NCBI RefSeq assembly: GCF_003014755.1 | Contig: NZ_PYAW01000001.1 | Coordinates: 992,001-1,056,000 of the forward strand | DNA length: 64,000 nucleotides | Reading direction: 5' to 3' | Source of the DNA: Chitinophaga niastensis | GTDB lineage: Bacteria > Bacteroidota > Bacteroidia > Chitinophagales > Chitinophagaceae | In this document: piece after piece, positions 1 to 12,600 of the stretch | How positions within the stretch are numbered: the stretch's first letter is position 1 | Layout of the letters: each line of letters begins with the position of its first letter | The notes under the pieces: model-generated | Told to the model about the DNA's origin: nothing | The model's input: the letters and a program-made list of their open reading frames with translations, nothing else | Databases searched by the model: none | Translations under genes and position numbers: made by a program

Positions 1-393
1 CGTTTTATCCCGGTAACTCTCTACCCGCCTGGGGTACAGACTGAGGATATCCAGCTGTTTGCTGTCTTTGGCTCCCCAATTTCCCTGTACCATACCTTTG
101 TAGTCGTTGAGTACATTGGTGAAAGTATAGCGGTCGGAATATTTATTAATCAGCAGCAGGCCGCATACCAGCAAAAAGACAGGAATAATAAGTGGTCTGA
201 ATATCCAACGGAAGAGATATATAAGGAGAAAGCTGATAATGACAGATACACCCAGATCTACATGCCAGCCATTTGCTACAAGGGGAGGTACAAAGCGGTT
301 GATGTAAGGCGCAAGTAGCAATAATGTCAACAGGCTCAATAAGTTGAGCAATGATTTTTGCGCTGCGGTGTATTTGCTTTCATCAATGGCCAT
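1..393 (-). CDS. N-terminal part of a membrane protein, possibly transglutaminase-domain type (runs off the window)
   Basis: Reading the minus strand from an ATG at 393 gives 131 uninterrupted codons that run off the window edge. The visible part starts MAIDESKYTAAQKSLLNLLS and has three hydrophobic stretches (about residues 14-30, 46-62 and 65-80) followed by a polar segment. It looks like an N-terminal membrane anchor ahead of an extracytoplasmic domain. The order of helices and the NKYSDRYTFTNVLNDYK segment resemble Bacteroidota membrane-anchored transglutaminase-like proteins, but the catalytic domain is outside the window, so that assignment is tentative. Two TAATTTTG sequences on the minus strand (410-417 and 434-441) could be its -7 elements. 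The second lies inside the 3' end of the STAND gene upstream. Confidence 0.6.
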   Translation of the reverse strand, partial: MAIDESKYTAAQKSLLNLLSLLTLLLLAPYINRFVPPLVANGWHVDLGVSVIISFLLIYLFRWIFRPLIIPVFLLVCGLLLINKYSDRYTFTNVLNDYKGMVQGNWGAKDSKQLDILSLYPRRVESYRDKT

Positions 394-425
394 TACGTAT
401 GCAATAAAGCAAAATTATGCCATAA

Positions 426-3023
426 TCATCTTGCAAAATTAGAAACCGCCTGTTTAAATGAAGTACTTTTTCTGATGAGTTCTATTTGTTGGAGATTATC
501 ATTTTTCTGTTTATCCATTTGCAGTTGCTGATAAATTTTGTTGAGTAAGCCAAAATTCATCAGGGCAAGTACTTTGAAATCCAGCTTCTGTGCATTTTCC
601 ACGGCTGTTTCAGCGGTACGGATAGCTTTGTTGAATTCGTGTTCACTAAAATAAACACTGGCATGCAACATCTTTTGTACAGATTCCAGGTATTTGCCTC
701 CAAAATATTCAACAGAATATTTTTTGATTACCTGGTCTGTATGTCTGCAAATGCGTTCCGCAGATTTGGTGTTGCCTAATCCGAGGTAAGCCTGCGCCTG
801 CCAGCATAATAACATAAGCCGCAATGAATCCGTTTTGCGATGTTGTAGCGAAGGATAGGATTCAAAAATGCGGGTGGTGAAAGTCAGCAGGTGTTCATTA
901 TCTCCCAGCAGGGTAAATACAAGACCCATATTACGGAACACAATTTCCTGTGGTACAGACATCGGTTTTTTCCCTCTTCCGCCCCAGTAACGGAAGTAAT
1001 TGTAAATTTTCTCACGGATGTCTTCATTGATGATGCCAAACTTGAGAAATTCGTAGATAAACAGCTGTATTTCATATGGACTTACCCACAGCTCTTCTTC
1101 AAATTCTTCCGCAGTATATATCTTTTTAATATTATTCAGCTCCTGTTCACATTGCTCTGCATCTAACTGTAGCAGGGCCATGGTAAATAGTTTACTTCTG
1201 ATCTTCAGCTTGTCTTCGCGGGCTTCTGCCAGGCCTAGCAAGGCTGTCAGCACTTTTCGTTTTCGGAAATGAATGAATTCATCGCTGATAAAAGGACTGA
1301 TCGGATTTTTTTTGAAGAATCCTGCCGGGAAGATGGATTTGAGTTCACCTTGATTATTGCCGTCGTGCTGATAGTGTAATACCAGGTATTCCAGCAGGTG
1401 CGATTTTTCAATATTGCTCAGCGGCAGATGCAACATTTTAATGATGCCATCTATTTGGGCGTGATTGATGGCGTAGCGGAGCAGCCATCTGAATACGCCT
1501 ATTCTGTAAGGTGACTGTGGCAGATGATCCAGTATCTTCATCAATAACTGTTCATTGATCTCCTGTTCATTTTTTTGCAGATAGTGCATTGCCACAAAAT
1601 ATTCCAGCAACATAGTGTGGGCAAACCGCACCTTTACATGAAACATAATTTCCTGGCTCAGGTTTTCTTCTACCAATATATTATCTGCCAGTAATTCTTT
1701 ATATGCCGGAAAGAGGTCTGCATTTTGATTCAGGAGCAGGTGTTTATCTGTATAGATTCCTCCCCTGCCCAGGTCCAGTAAAACCAGCAGTTTCTCTATG
1801 ATCTTTATTTTAAATGAATTGCTTTGTGCATTGAACACCCGGTTTTGAATGAACCGGGAAACAATCTCGAACAAGCTGAGATGTTCATCAACAAAAGTTT
1901 GATCGGGGCCGGTATTCAGCTGGCAAAACAACTGGAGATAGTAAGGATGCCGGAGCTTCTGTAAAAAGTTCTCTGAAAACAGTCTTACCGTTGCCGGATC
2001 AAACTGGTGATTGTACAGAATGGACTTCACTTCCTGTTCTGTCAGTTGCGGCATGTTAATATTGGTTTCCTCGTCCATTTCTGCGCCGAGATACCAGTAA
2101 CGTCTGAAAGCGGGGTATTGCTGGGAATGCTGGAATATTTCCGCCCAGGTACTGCTGCGGATGGAGAGTATCACTTTCACCCAGGGGTAAAGATCGTTGG
2201 AGTATACGAAGTCCTCCAGTTTAGAATAAAGGAGGCGAAGTTTTTCTCCGGCTACTGCAATTTCATCAAACCCGTCTATTATTAATATAAGGCGTCCGCC
2301 TTTTTTATCGAAGTGACTGGAGAAGTATTCCCGGAAGTTTTCGCCATTACCCAGGTTCATTTGGTTATCCAGCCAGGTAGATAGGGAGAAGCCTTTCAAT
2401 AGCAGGCTGCCGGCAGCATGTGCATGTATAAACCAGCATACATCTTGTTTATACCGGGCTTCCTTCCCGAACCAGAAATGTTCGGCCAAATGTACGAGTG
2501 ACAATGATTTACCCCATCCTGATGGGGCAATTAACGCAGTAGCTGCATAGTCACTTTCCAGGAATTTTTCAATGTGTGCATTGCAGAATGGGCGATGCAC
2601 TGTATAGGGGAAGGCAATTCCCGACCGGTTTTTGAGGGTAAGCATGGTGTAATGGGAAACCGCGTCGGCTTTGGTTTTGAGGCCTGCCCATTTACCATTA
2701 TCTACCGGAGCGGCTACAGTAGTAGTTGCTGATGATGGTGTAGCTGTATTCAGCTGTCTGTAATGATGTTGTTGAAAATCCTCCCAGTCTTTATACTGGC
2801 AATATTGGGAAAGGGTGTTCAATGTGTATCTGGAGAAGCTGTGTTGAGCCACGGCAAATCCAAACACCCTTTTGAGCGTAGTTTCGCTCACCAGTTTCGT
2901 GGTGTCATCCAATATGGACTGAGAGAGATGTTTGCAATCTCCTGGTAACATGACTTCAACACCAAACCTGCGCAAAACTTCATTTTGCAGGGTTATGATA
3001 AAGTCATAGGATAGATCAATCAT
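426..3023 (-). CDS. STAND/NACHT-like P-loop NTPase with N-terminal HTH-like domain and C-terminal helical repeats
   Basis: This is an 865-residue soluble protein with no signal peptide. Residues about 1-90 carry a Bacteroidota-type module (ETTLKRVFGF, then TLNTLSQYCQYKDWEDF) that resembles a Cro/C1-like helix-turn-helix. A linker rich in Ala, Thr and Pro (about 91-110) follows. The P-loop is APSGWGKS near 167-173 and Walker B is LILIIDGFDEI near 245-255, as in NACHT/AAA signal-transduction ATPases. The remaining ~500 residues are predicted mainly helical, and the last ~200 look TPR-like, a usual sensor or protein-binding part of STAND proteins. I recognise no effector domain (TIR, nuclease, protease). 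The gene faces the giant adhesin across a 641-bp repeat-rich gap, so a MalT-like regulator is possible. A defence role cannot be excluded. The fold call is fairly firm and the function is unknown. Confidence 0.75.
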   Translation of the reverse strand: MIDLSYDFIITLQNEVLRRFGVEVMLPGDCKHLSQSILDDTTKLVSETTLKRVFGFAVAQHSFSRYTLNTLSQYCQYKDWEDFQQHHYRQLNTATPSSATTTVAAPVDNGKWAGLKTKADAVSHYTMLTLKNRSGIAFPYTVHRPFCNAHIEKFLESDYAATALIAPSGWGKSLSLVHLAEHFWFGKEARYKQDVCWFIHAHAAGSLLLKGFSLSTWLDNQMNLGNGENFREYFSSHFDKKGGRLILIIDGFDEIAVAGEKLRLLYSKLEDFVYSNDLYPWVKVILSIRSSTWAEIFQHSQQYPAFRRYWYLGAEMDEETNINMPQLTEQEVKSILYNHQFDPATVRLFSENFLQKLRHPYYLQLFCQLNTGPDQTFVDEHLSLFEIVSRFIQNRVFNAQSNSFKIKIIEKLLVLLDLGRGGIYTDKHLLLNQNADLFPAYKELLADNILVEENLSQEIMFHVKVRFAHTMLLEYFVAMHYLQKNEQEINEQLLMKILDHLPQSPYRIGVFRWLLRYAINHAQIDGIIKMLHLPLSNIEKSHLLEYLVLHYQHDGNNQGELKSIFPAGFFKKNPISPFISDEFIHFRKRKVLTALLGLAEAREDKLKIRSKLFTMALLQLDAEQCEQELNNIKKIYTAEEFEEELWVSPYEIQLFIYEFLKFGIINEDIREKIYNYFRYWGGRGKKPMSVPQEIVFRNMGLVFTLLGDNEHLLTFTTRIFESYPSLQHRKTDSLRLMLLCWQAQAYLGLGNTKSAERICRHTDQVIKKYSVEYFGGKYLESVQKMLHASVYFSEHEFNKAIRTAETAVENAQKLDFKVLALMNFGLLNKIYQQLQMDKQKNDNLQQIELIRKSTSFKQAVSNFAR

Positions 3024-3664
3024 AGGGGACAGTAAATGGATTTTCGAATTGTCGGTACTTTTTTAATTACGTATGCTTCAGTGGTTTAGATTTTCAAAAG
3101 TGCGAATGAACAAAATGAACAGACGGCATTATGTCGAATTATATATATAAATATAAATAATAGATTATGATTTTTATGATAATTTAGAAAGGAGTATCAT
3201 ATATAAATATTAGACTGACAATATAATATTAATATATGGTGAATAATGCGATAATATTTCACTTTAAGAAAAAGCTGGAGATAAAAAAGATGAATATTTT
3301 TTGATGTGCTCGCTTAAAACAGCAAAATTTCCTTGTTTTTTTGGTTTTACACCCATTTTTTCCTGCTTTTTGAAAATTGTTCATTCATAACCATAATTGA
3401 ACAAAATGAACAAGAAATAAACAAACTGAACAAACTGCTTTTTATAAATAGAATGAACAAAAAGACCCATCCATAAATCCCCCCTTCCATCTACATTCGT
3501 ACCGTTTTCTGTAACATTCTCTTAACAATTTGAAAGGAAGTATACTTTTTATCAACCAGTATTTTTCCACCAAATTATTAATGCCTTCCTAACCTAGCCG
3601 CCTCCTATAGAGTTTTGTTGTATCACAATGAAACTGAACAATTTTTATTCAAATATTTGATGCT
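3024..3664. promoter_or_regulatory. Divergent AT-rich intergenic region with repeated TGAACAAA words
   Basis: No credible gene is seen here. The region separates the STAND gene (leftward) from the giant adhesin (rightward). The word TGAACAAA or TGAACAA occurs at about 3107-3114 (followed at once by another ATGAAC), 3398-3405, 3407-3413, 3427-3434 and 3453-3460. A related ACTGAACAA lies near 3632-3640, and an inverted TTGTTCATTC near 3378-3387. Several copies come as close pairs, for example TGAACAAAATGAACAAG. The stretch between about 3130 and 3260 is nearly pure A/T. Clustered direct repeats in a divergent promoter region suggest a binding site for a regulator, but no regulator is proven. 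I see no clean TAnnTTTG promoter for either gene. Confidence 0.5.
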
Positions 3665-6600
3665 ATGCATTCAAACGCTACTCCTAATAGCCCTTTTACT
3701 GCTCCTTTTTGCTGCCCGAAACCGACGGGAAAGGTTGCTGTGAAAACCAGTTCTCTTATTACCTATAAAGGTGCCTCCGGTTTTGCCTGGAAAAGCCTCC
3801 TTTTATTATTGTTGTTGTTTGGAATAAGTGCACAGCAAAGTTGGGCGCAAACACAAACACAAAGGGTGTATGCAAATGCTACTGATTCCGCGGCTACAAC
3901 CGGGATTTGTTTGCTTTGCGGAGTAGACGGTTCGGGATTGGCAATTGACGCCGGCCCTGGATTTTTAAATACTGCGGCAAATCTCCATGCCGGCGTAAGT
4001 TTATTAGGAGGAACCGTAAGCCTTGATATTAAATTTCCCGGAGCAAACCTGCCTTCAATAGGAACACAATCTATTATCAAAATAGGCACCGGATCTGCAC
4101 TTTCATTGAATGTTCTCGGCGGGATTACTGTGCAGGCATTTAACGGCGCAACTCCGGCTGGTCCTGTCACTAATATTTCCAATGCTATTGCCAATCTGTT
4201 GGCATTAAATAACCAGGCAGAAGTATATGTGCCAGCTACAGTTGGTGCAGGCACTTATGACAGGGTGAGAATAACTATGACAGCTCCGTTGTTAGGTGCA
4301 TTAGCCTCCCTGAGGATCTACAGCGCTTATTATAATAAACCCGCTTCTTCAGTAATAGCCTGCGACTTGCCCATTGATGAGTTATCTGGGGTGACCAGCA
4401 CACTTGGCGTACCAATTGTAAATCTGGGATCAGTAACTAATCCGGATAATGCTATTGATGGAAATCTTGCTACTGCTGCTACTTTAAGTACTACACTAGG
4501 TGCAGCAGCCTATGCACAGGTGAATGCCATCTTTCCGGGCTTGTCGAAAACAGGTGATTCTGTGAGAATAACGCTCTCTAACCCTTCTGCTTTACTAAGT
4601 CTTTCTCTATTAAATGCGGTAACAATAGTTACTTATAATGGACAAACAATTGTGGATTCAGTGAACGGCTCCAGCACTCCGGTGGTGTTTAATCTGTTTT
4701 CGGGAGGTAGTGGCCCACAGACACTTTCCTTTGTGTCTACCGGACCTTTTGATCATGTGCAGGTAAGATTTGGAGCCATTGTTGGCGCATTATCTTCTTT
4801 GAATCTATACGAAATCCAACGCGTAGACCCAGGCCCGGTTGTTGCGCTGGGGAATGTCAGAAGTACCTGTCTGAATGTTCCTATTACTTTAAGTGTTAGT
4901 AATCCGGATCCTAATCTCATCTATAAATGGTATGATTCTACTCAAACCACATTGCTTGCAACAGCTTCTAGTCTTACGAGTGCACCGGTAAATATTGCCG
5001 GTACTTTCCGTTACTATGTTTCTGCCACAAGAATAGCCTGTACTACTGAATCTGCTAAAACACTGGTAACGGTATCAGTAAATAATTTCTCTACCGCTGC
5101 CGATGTCACTGTTACTGATACCACACGATCATGTTTGGGTGATTCAGTCAAAATCACACCTACCTCAACTACGGTTACACGCAAACCTGTATTCAAATGG
5201 TATAAAGATATTAATAAGAGTGTGGCCATTACAAATGGCCTGGTGGAAGGTAGTGTGAAATATGGAATTGATAGCACCGGTAAGCTTACCATTACTGGTC
5301 TAACAGCTGGCACCTATAATTATTTTGTCAGCGTTTCAGATAGCGGCCATTGTGAAAATGCAGCAGGCCAGCTTAAACGAGCTTCAGTAATAGTGGGTGC
5401 TGCGTTAGCGCCACCAGTGTTAATACAATCCTACACTGTAACTACTGGTCAGCCATTAACATTAAGGGCTACACCTGTACCTGGTGCTACTATTCAGTGG
5501 TTTAAAGATACTACGCAGGCACCATTGGCTTCCGGTGACTCCATTGTCCTGGCACCATTTACTACTCCCGGTGTTTACACTTATTACGCCGGTGTAACTT
5601 TACCAGGCGGATGTAAATCTATCCGGGTGCCAGTAGTAATAACAGTTACTGGTCCTGTAATACCAACCACCTGTAACGTACCAACCAGCCAGGTAACCGG
5701 TACTACTTTGGGTTGCGTATTATGTAGTGTTAATAATCCAACCAATGACATAGATAATGATCCTACCAACTTTACACAACTGAATATTCCTTTGGGATTG
5801 TTAGGAGGATCTGTATATCAACAACTCATATTCCCGGCGGTAGGTCCTGGAACAGATAGTATCCGTCTTGATTTGGGCACCTTTGCTCCATTGGCCAATG
5901 TGAGTTTGTTGGGAGGAGCTGTGGTAACCATCGCTAATGGTACAACAGTAATAAGGAGAGATACCCTGTCTCAGCTCCTGACATTGCATTTGTTAACTAA
6001 TGGTCGTTACTCCGCCACTGTAGCAACAACGGCTCCATATGACCGTGTACAGATAATGCTTACTGGTGTAGCTAATTTGCTGAATGCAATACAGATATAT
6101 GGTGCAAGGGCAGTCGCTCCAAATCCAACTATTAATGCAAGTGGATTTACTACCTGTGTTGGTTCGCCTGCTACACTTGTGGCTACAGCAGCTGCAGGAA
6201 CAACTATAAAGTGGTATGCAGATTCCACTACGACGACTTCATTAAGTAATCAAAGTACTTATATCACACCTCCGCTGAATACAGCAGGTAAGTTTACTTA
6301 TTTTGCACAAGTAGTTGCTGCTAATGGTTGTGCAAATCCTGATCGTATACCGGTTGTGGTTACCGTAAACCCATTAGGCAGTGCTGCAGATATCACACTG
6401 GCAGATACTACTACCACTTGTGGTAGCAGTGCTGCGGTACTGGCACCAACAGCAGCGGGTGTAACAACACCTGTATTCAAATGGTATCTGGATGCCAACA
6501 AGGTTACACCAATTACGAATGGCCTTGTGGTGGGTGGTGCAACGTTTACTATAGACACCGCCGGTAAACTTACTGTTACCGGTCTTGCAGTAGGCAATCA

Positions 6601-9600
6601 TACCTATTATGTAAGTGTATCGGGTACCAATCGTTGTGAAAATCCTGCCGGCAGTCTGAAAGCAGCTACTATAAAAGTAACTACTGCTCCGGCGCCGCCA
6701 GTGTTAGTACAAGCTTATGCAGTAACTACTGGTCAGTCATTAACATTAAGAGCTACACCTGTACCCGGTGCTACTATTCAGTGGTTTAAAGATACTACGC
6801 AGGCACCATTGGCTTCCGGTGACTCCATTGTCCTGGCACCATTTACTACTCCCGGTGTTTATACTTATTATGCCGGTGTAACTTTACCAGGCGGATGTAA
6901 ATCTATCCGGGTGCCGGTAGTAATAACAGTTACTGGTCCTGTAATACCAACCACCTGTAACGTACCAACCAGCCAGGTAACCGGTACTACTTTGGGTTGC
7001 GTATTATGTAGTGTTAATAATCCAACCAATGACATAGATAATGATCCTACCAACTTTACACAACTGAATATTCCTTTGGGATTGTTAGGAGGATCTGTAT
7101 ATCAACAACTCATATTCCCGGCGGTAGGTCCTGGAACAGATAGTATCCGTCTTGATTTGGGCACCTTTGCTCCATTGGCCAATGTGAGTTTGTTGGGAGG
7201 AGCTGTGATAACCATCGCTAATGGTACGACAGTAATAAGGAGAGATACCCTGTCTCAGCTCCTGACATTGCATTTGTTAACTAATGGTCGTTACTCCGCC
7301 ACTGTAGCAACAACGGCTCCATATGACCGTGTACAGATAATGCTTACAGGCGTAGCCAATTTGCTGAATGCAATACAGATATATGGTGCAAAGGCAGTCG
7401 CTCCAAATCCAACTATTAATGCAAGTGGATTTACTACCTGTGTTGGTTCGCCTGCTACACTTGTGGCTACAGCAGCTGCAGGAACAACTATAAAGTGGTA
7501 TGCAGATTCCACTACTACCACTTCATTAAGTAATCAAAGTACTTATATAACTCCTCCACAGAATACAGCAGGTAAGTTTACTTATTTTGCACAAGTGGTT
7601 GGCGCCAATGGTTGTGCAAATCCTGATCGTATACCGGTTGTGGTTACCGTGAATCCATTAGGCAGTGCTGCAGATATTACTATAGCAGATACAACTACTA
7701 CCTGCGTAAACGGTCCTGCAGTATTAGTACCTACTACAACAGTGGTTACTGCTCCAATATTCAAATGGTATAAAGATGTCAACAAAACCACTGCTATCAC
7801 AAATGGCCTTGTAGAAGGTAGTGTGAGCTACGCAATAGACAGTACCGGCAAACTTACTATCACAGGCTTAGCTGCCGGTATGCACACTTATTACGTAAGT
7901 GTATCCGGTACTAATCGTTGTGAAAATGAAGCAGGTGCGCTGAAAGCAGCTCATGTAAATGTTGTAACAACTCCTGTAGCGCCAGTAGTAACAGGTGATG
8001 TTGTGGTAACAACTGGTCATCAGGCTACATTAACAGCCTCTCCGGTCCCAGGTGCAACTATTGTGTGGTATAATGATTCAACTACCACAACAGTTGCCGG
8101 TTCAGGAACCAGCTTTGTTGTTGGACCATTCAATAACCCGGGTATCTATACTTATTTCGCGGCAGTGAAAATTGCGGGTGCGTGTGAATCTAAACGTGTA
8201 GCCGTTCACGTAGTAGTAACAGGACCGGTAATTCCGTCTCCTGACTGTAACGTTCCAACCAGCCAGCAGTCCGGTACTACACTTGGTTGTATTCTGTGTA
8301 GCGTTACTAATCCTACTAATGACATAGATAGTAGTACAACCAATTTCACGAGACTGGATATACCAGTAGGTTTGTTGGGCGGATCTGTATTTCAACAACT
8401 GATATTCCCGAATCCGGGAAGTGCGACAGACAGTGTTCGCATCAAATTTGCATCTCCGGGTGGACTGGCCGATGTTAGCCTCCTGGGTGGAGTGGTTATC
8501 TCCCTGTATAATAATACTACGCTGGTAAAAGCAGATACTTTGTCGAAACTGCTTAGCATAAGCTTGATGAGCGGACAGCAGTTTGCGACCACTATACCTG
8601 CAACCGGCACGTACGACCGCGTAGAAATAAGACTTACCGGTGTCCTTAATCTGTTGAATGCTATCGACATCTATGGTGCAAGAATAATCTATCCAAATCC
8701 GGTGGTGAATACTACCAACGCGAGTGTGTGTATAAATAATAAGGCAACACTTACCGTTACACCGGCAGCGGGTACTTCTGTACGCTGGTATGCAGATTCT
8801 ACCAGCACCACCGTATTAAGCACACAAAATTCATATACTACAGATACGCTCAAAACAGCAGGTAAAATAACCTACTTTGTAGCTGTGCTGGGTGGGCCAA
8901 ATAATTGCCCTAACCCTGCAAGGATACCAGTTAGCGTAACAGTATCTCCGGCTCCTGCAGTGCCTGGTGCTCCGGTAACTATTAATATTTGTCCGGGTTC
9001 AAATGCATCATTGTCACCAACAGCGCCAAATCATAGTTTCACTTATAATTGGTATAATGTTCCAACAGGCGGTACTAAACTGAACACAGATAGTGGCTAC
9101 GTTTTCAATGTGCCGGCTATCAACAGGGATACCACATTCTACGTGGAAGCGGTAAGCAGCTGTGGTGCAGTGTCTCCAAGACAAACCATCAGTGTGGTAT
9201 TATCTTCTTCCCTGAGCGCACCGGCTGTATCGCCAAATCCTGATTCTGTAGCCATCGGAACACAGGCAGTACTTACAGCAACATCCAATGCTACTAATGT
9301 AATATTCAAATGGTATGGCAGTCAGGCAGGAAATGATAGTCTGTTCACTGGTCCAACCTTTGCGCCGCCTACTCAAAACACCTTTGGTACAGTTACGTAC
9401 TGGGTGAGTGCATCACTCACCGGAAGTACTACCTGCCAATCTATACGGGTACCGGTGGTAGTCGTTTACGGCCCCGTTGGCTCTGGAACACCTGTACCAT
9501 GCGAAGGTGCTACCACCCAAACAATTGGTGGCGGTGGTCTGCTTATATTGGGTAACGTATACAATCCGAACCTGGCTGTAGATAACGATGTGAGCACTGC

Positions 9601-12600
9601 TTCTTCTCTGGTAATCAACCTGGGAGCATTGAACGCACAGGTTTGGGAAAGAGCTAAATTCAACGGCGTATCCGTACCAGGTGATACCGTAAGAGTATTA
9701 CTGTCCAATCCAAATCAGATACTTTCTGTAGGCTTACTGGGCGGTATTCAGTTAACGTCTTACAATGGTACTGTTCCTGGCGATTCCGTACAGGTAAATG
9801 ATCCGCTTGTTAAATTCACTTTGCTGAACAACGGCAAACAGGCAATACTCGAATTTGTACCAAAAGCAACATTTGACGCAGTAGAAGTAAAACTGAAATC
9901 AGGTGTGCTTGGCGCATTAACAACAATAGATTTCAATTACGCACAGCGTGCGCTCGTAGCGCCAAAAGTACAGGCTGCACAAGTAGCAGTTTGCGCAGGT
10001 AACACCGCTACGCTGAATGTATTAAATCCTGTGGCAGGAATTACCTACCGCTGGTACAGCAGTAATGGTAATTATCTGACCGGTAAAGATGGAAGTACAT
10101 TTACGACCGGTGTGCTCACTACTGATACCAGCTTCCTGGTAGAAGCCTTCAGAAATGGTTGTGCAAGCAAAGGAAGAGCCAGGGTAGATGTGAAAGTAGC
10201 CGCAGCGCCAGTAGCGCCAGCGGTACAAGCTGCAAACGTGCAGGTATGCGCCGGCTCTGATGCAGTACTGGCAATAGCTAATCCTTTAAAAGGATACAGC
10301 TACAACTGGTACAATGTAAGTACAGCAGGCACTAAATTGAATACTGATAGCGGTTTCACTTTCAAAGTGATCAATGTTACCGCTACTGCTACTTATTATG
10401 TGGAAGCTGTGAACGATAGTTGTAAAACTATTTCTGCAACAAGAACAGCTGTTACCGTTGGTACTGCAGCGTCATTGGCTCCGCCAACAGTAGTGCCGGC
10501 ATCCGATACAGTAGCCATAGGTCAGCAACCAGTGTTCCAGGCAAGCGCCACTTCTGCAAATGCGGTATTCTACTGGTTTGCCAGTCAAACAAGTACAGAT
10601 ACTTTATTTAAAGGATCAAGATTTGCAGCACCGGCATCCTCCACACTTGGTACTATTACTTATTGGGTAGAAGCAGCTTTACCAGGAGCAACTACTTGTG
10701 TATCTGCAAGAGTAGCAGTCAATGCTGTTACATTTACAGGTCCATTTAATGCTGTTCCTTGTGAGGGCGCTACCGCACAAACTATTGGAGGTTCAGGTTT
10801 ACTGGTGCTGGGTAATGTATATAATCCACAATTAGCAGTAGATAATAATCAAAATACCGCTTCCTCTCTTGTTATAAATCTGGGAGCGTTGAATGCAGCT
10901 GTTTGGGAAAAAGCAATCTTTAATGGTTTGTCCACACCGGGCGATACTGTCAAAGTATTATTGTCTAACCCAAGCCAGATACTTTCTGCATCTCTTCTTG
11001 CCAGCATTCAGCTGACATCTTTCAATGGTAATACCCCTGGTGATTCCGTACTGGTATCTAACCCGATCCTGCATGTGGATCTGCTTAGTGGCAACAGACA
11101 AGCTTTGCTGTCGTTCGTACCAACCAAACCATTTGATGGTATAGAAGTGAAGCTGAAATCAGGTATACTGGGTGCACTGACAGAAGTAGACTTTAATTAT
11201 GCACAGCGCGCAATAGTGCAACCAACAGTACAGGTGAATAATGCAGCTGTATGTAAAGGCAAACAGGCAACATTGAGCGTAGTGAACCCTGCGCCGGGAG
11301 TTGTTTACAGCTGGTATAACAAACAGGGTAACCACCTGCTTGATAGTATAGCATTTGTAACACCAACCACGCTCGACTCAGGTACTTATACCTACACGGT
11401 AAGAGCCAGCAGGAATGGTTGTACGGGAGCTGCATCCGTACCTGCACAAATAACCATACTTGGTTTACCATCATCACCGGTACCGAATGGCAACAATGTA
11501 ACTACTTGCCTGAATACACCAGTAACACTCAGCGTGAAAGCTGTACCAGGTGTAAATTACAACTGGTTTGATGCAATTACCGGTGGCGCTAAAGTACAAG
11601 CTAACAGTAACACATTTACAACACCTGCTAATCTGGTTGCAGGTACTTATAACTTCTACGTGGAAGCAGTGAATGCAGGTAACTGTACTAACGATAGCGG
11701 ACGTACGAAGATCACCCTCACGGTAGATAGTGCTTCAACAGCAGCTGATATTACAGCAGCAGACCAGGTGATTTGCGCAGGTGATAGTGCAGTATTAACA
11801 CCAACAAGTACTACCGTTCAAAACCCTGTGTTTAAATGGTATGCTAACGCGAATAAGACTGGCCCAATAACGCAGGGTGTCAGCGCAGCGGGTGTATTAA
11901 CAGTATCCGGATTAGCTGCCGGTACATATACTTATTATGTAAGTGTAAGTAGCGGAGGTAGATGTGAAAATGCAGCTGGTGCATTGAAAGCAGTAAAAGT
12001 AACTGTGAATATGGGTGCAACAGCGGCAGATGTTATCGTAGCAGATACGACTATTTGCCCGCAAGGCACTGTTACACTCACTGCCAGCAGTACAACTGTT
12101 ACCAACCCGATATTCAAATGGTACAAAGATGCTGGTCTGAAAACATTGCTGTTCACAGGCCCCGCATTTACAACACCTGCAATAGCAGCTACTACTTCTT
12201 ACTACGTAACAGTAGAGGGAACTAACAAATGTGCTAATACAGCAGCAAATGCTAAGGTGGTAACAGTAAATGTGCGTAGTGTACCGGTTCCGATAATTGC
12301 CGCTTCTTCCATCAGCATTTGTGTTGGCGATAGTACTACATTAACAATTCAAAATGTAGACAATACACTTACTTATCGCTGGTTCAATGTAGCAACAGGC
12401 GGAACAGCCCTGTTTACAGGTACTGTGTTTGTTGTAAAGGGCCTCACGGTATCAACAGACTTCTATGCGGAAGCTTCAGCAGGTGGCTGTAGCAGTGCTA
12501 CCAGAACCAAAATATCTATTGGTGTAGGAACTGCACCGGTACCAATCCTTGAATCTGGCAACGTAACAGTATGTCAGGGCGGTACAGCGGTGCTGAAAGT

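Noticed and set aside
426-3023. A known antiphage STAND (Avs-type) defence system
   Set aside because: No effector domain, no neighbouring defence or mobile genes. The surroundings are adhesin and housekeeping genes.
3763-4254. A 163-codon frame antisense to the adhesin start, and similar frames along the gene
   Set aside because: These are shadows of repetitive coding sequence. They recur with the adhesin repeats and have no independent start signals.
5410-7694. CRISPR-like array
   Set aside because: The repeat units are over 1 kb, coding and in frame, without spacers.
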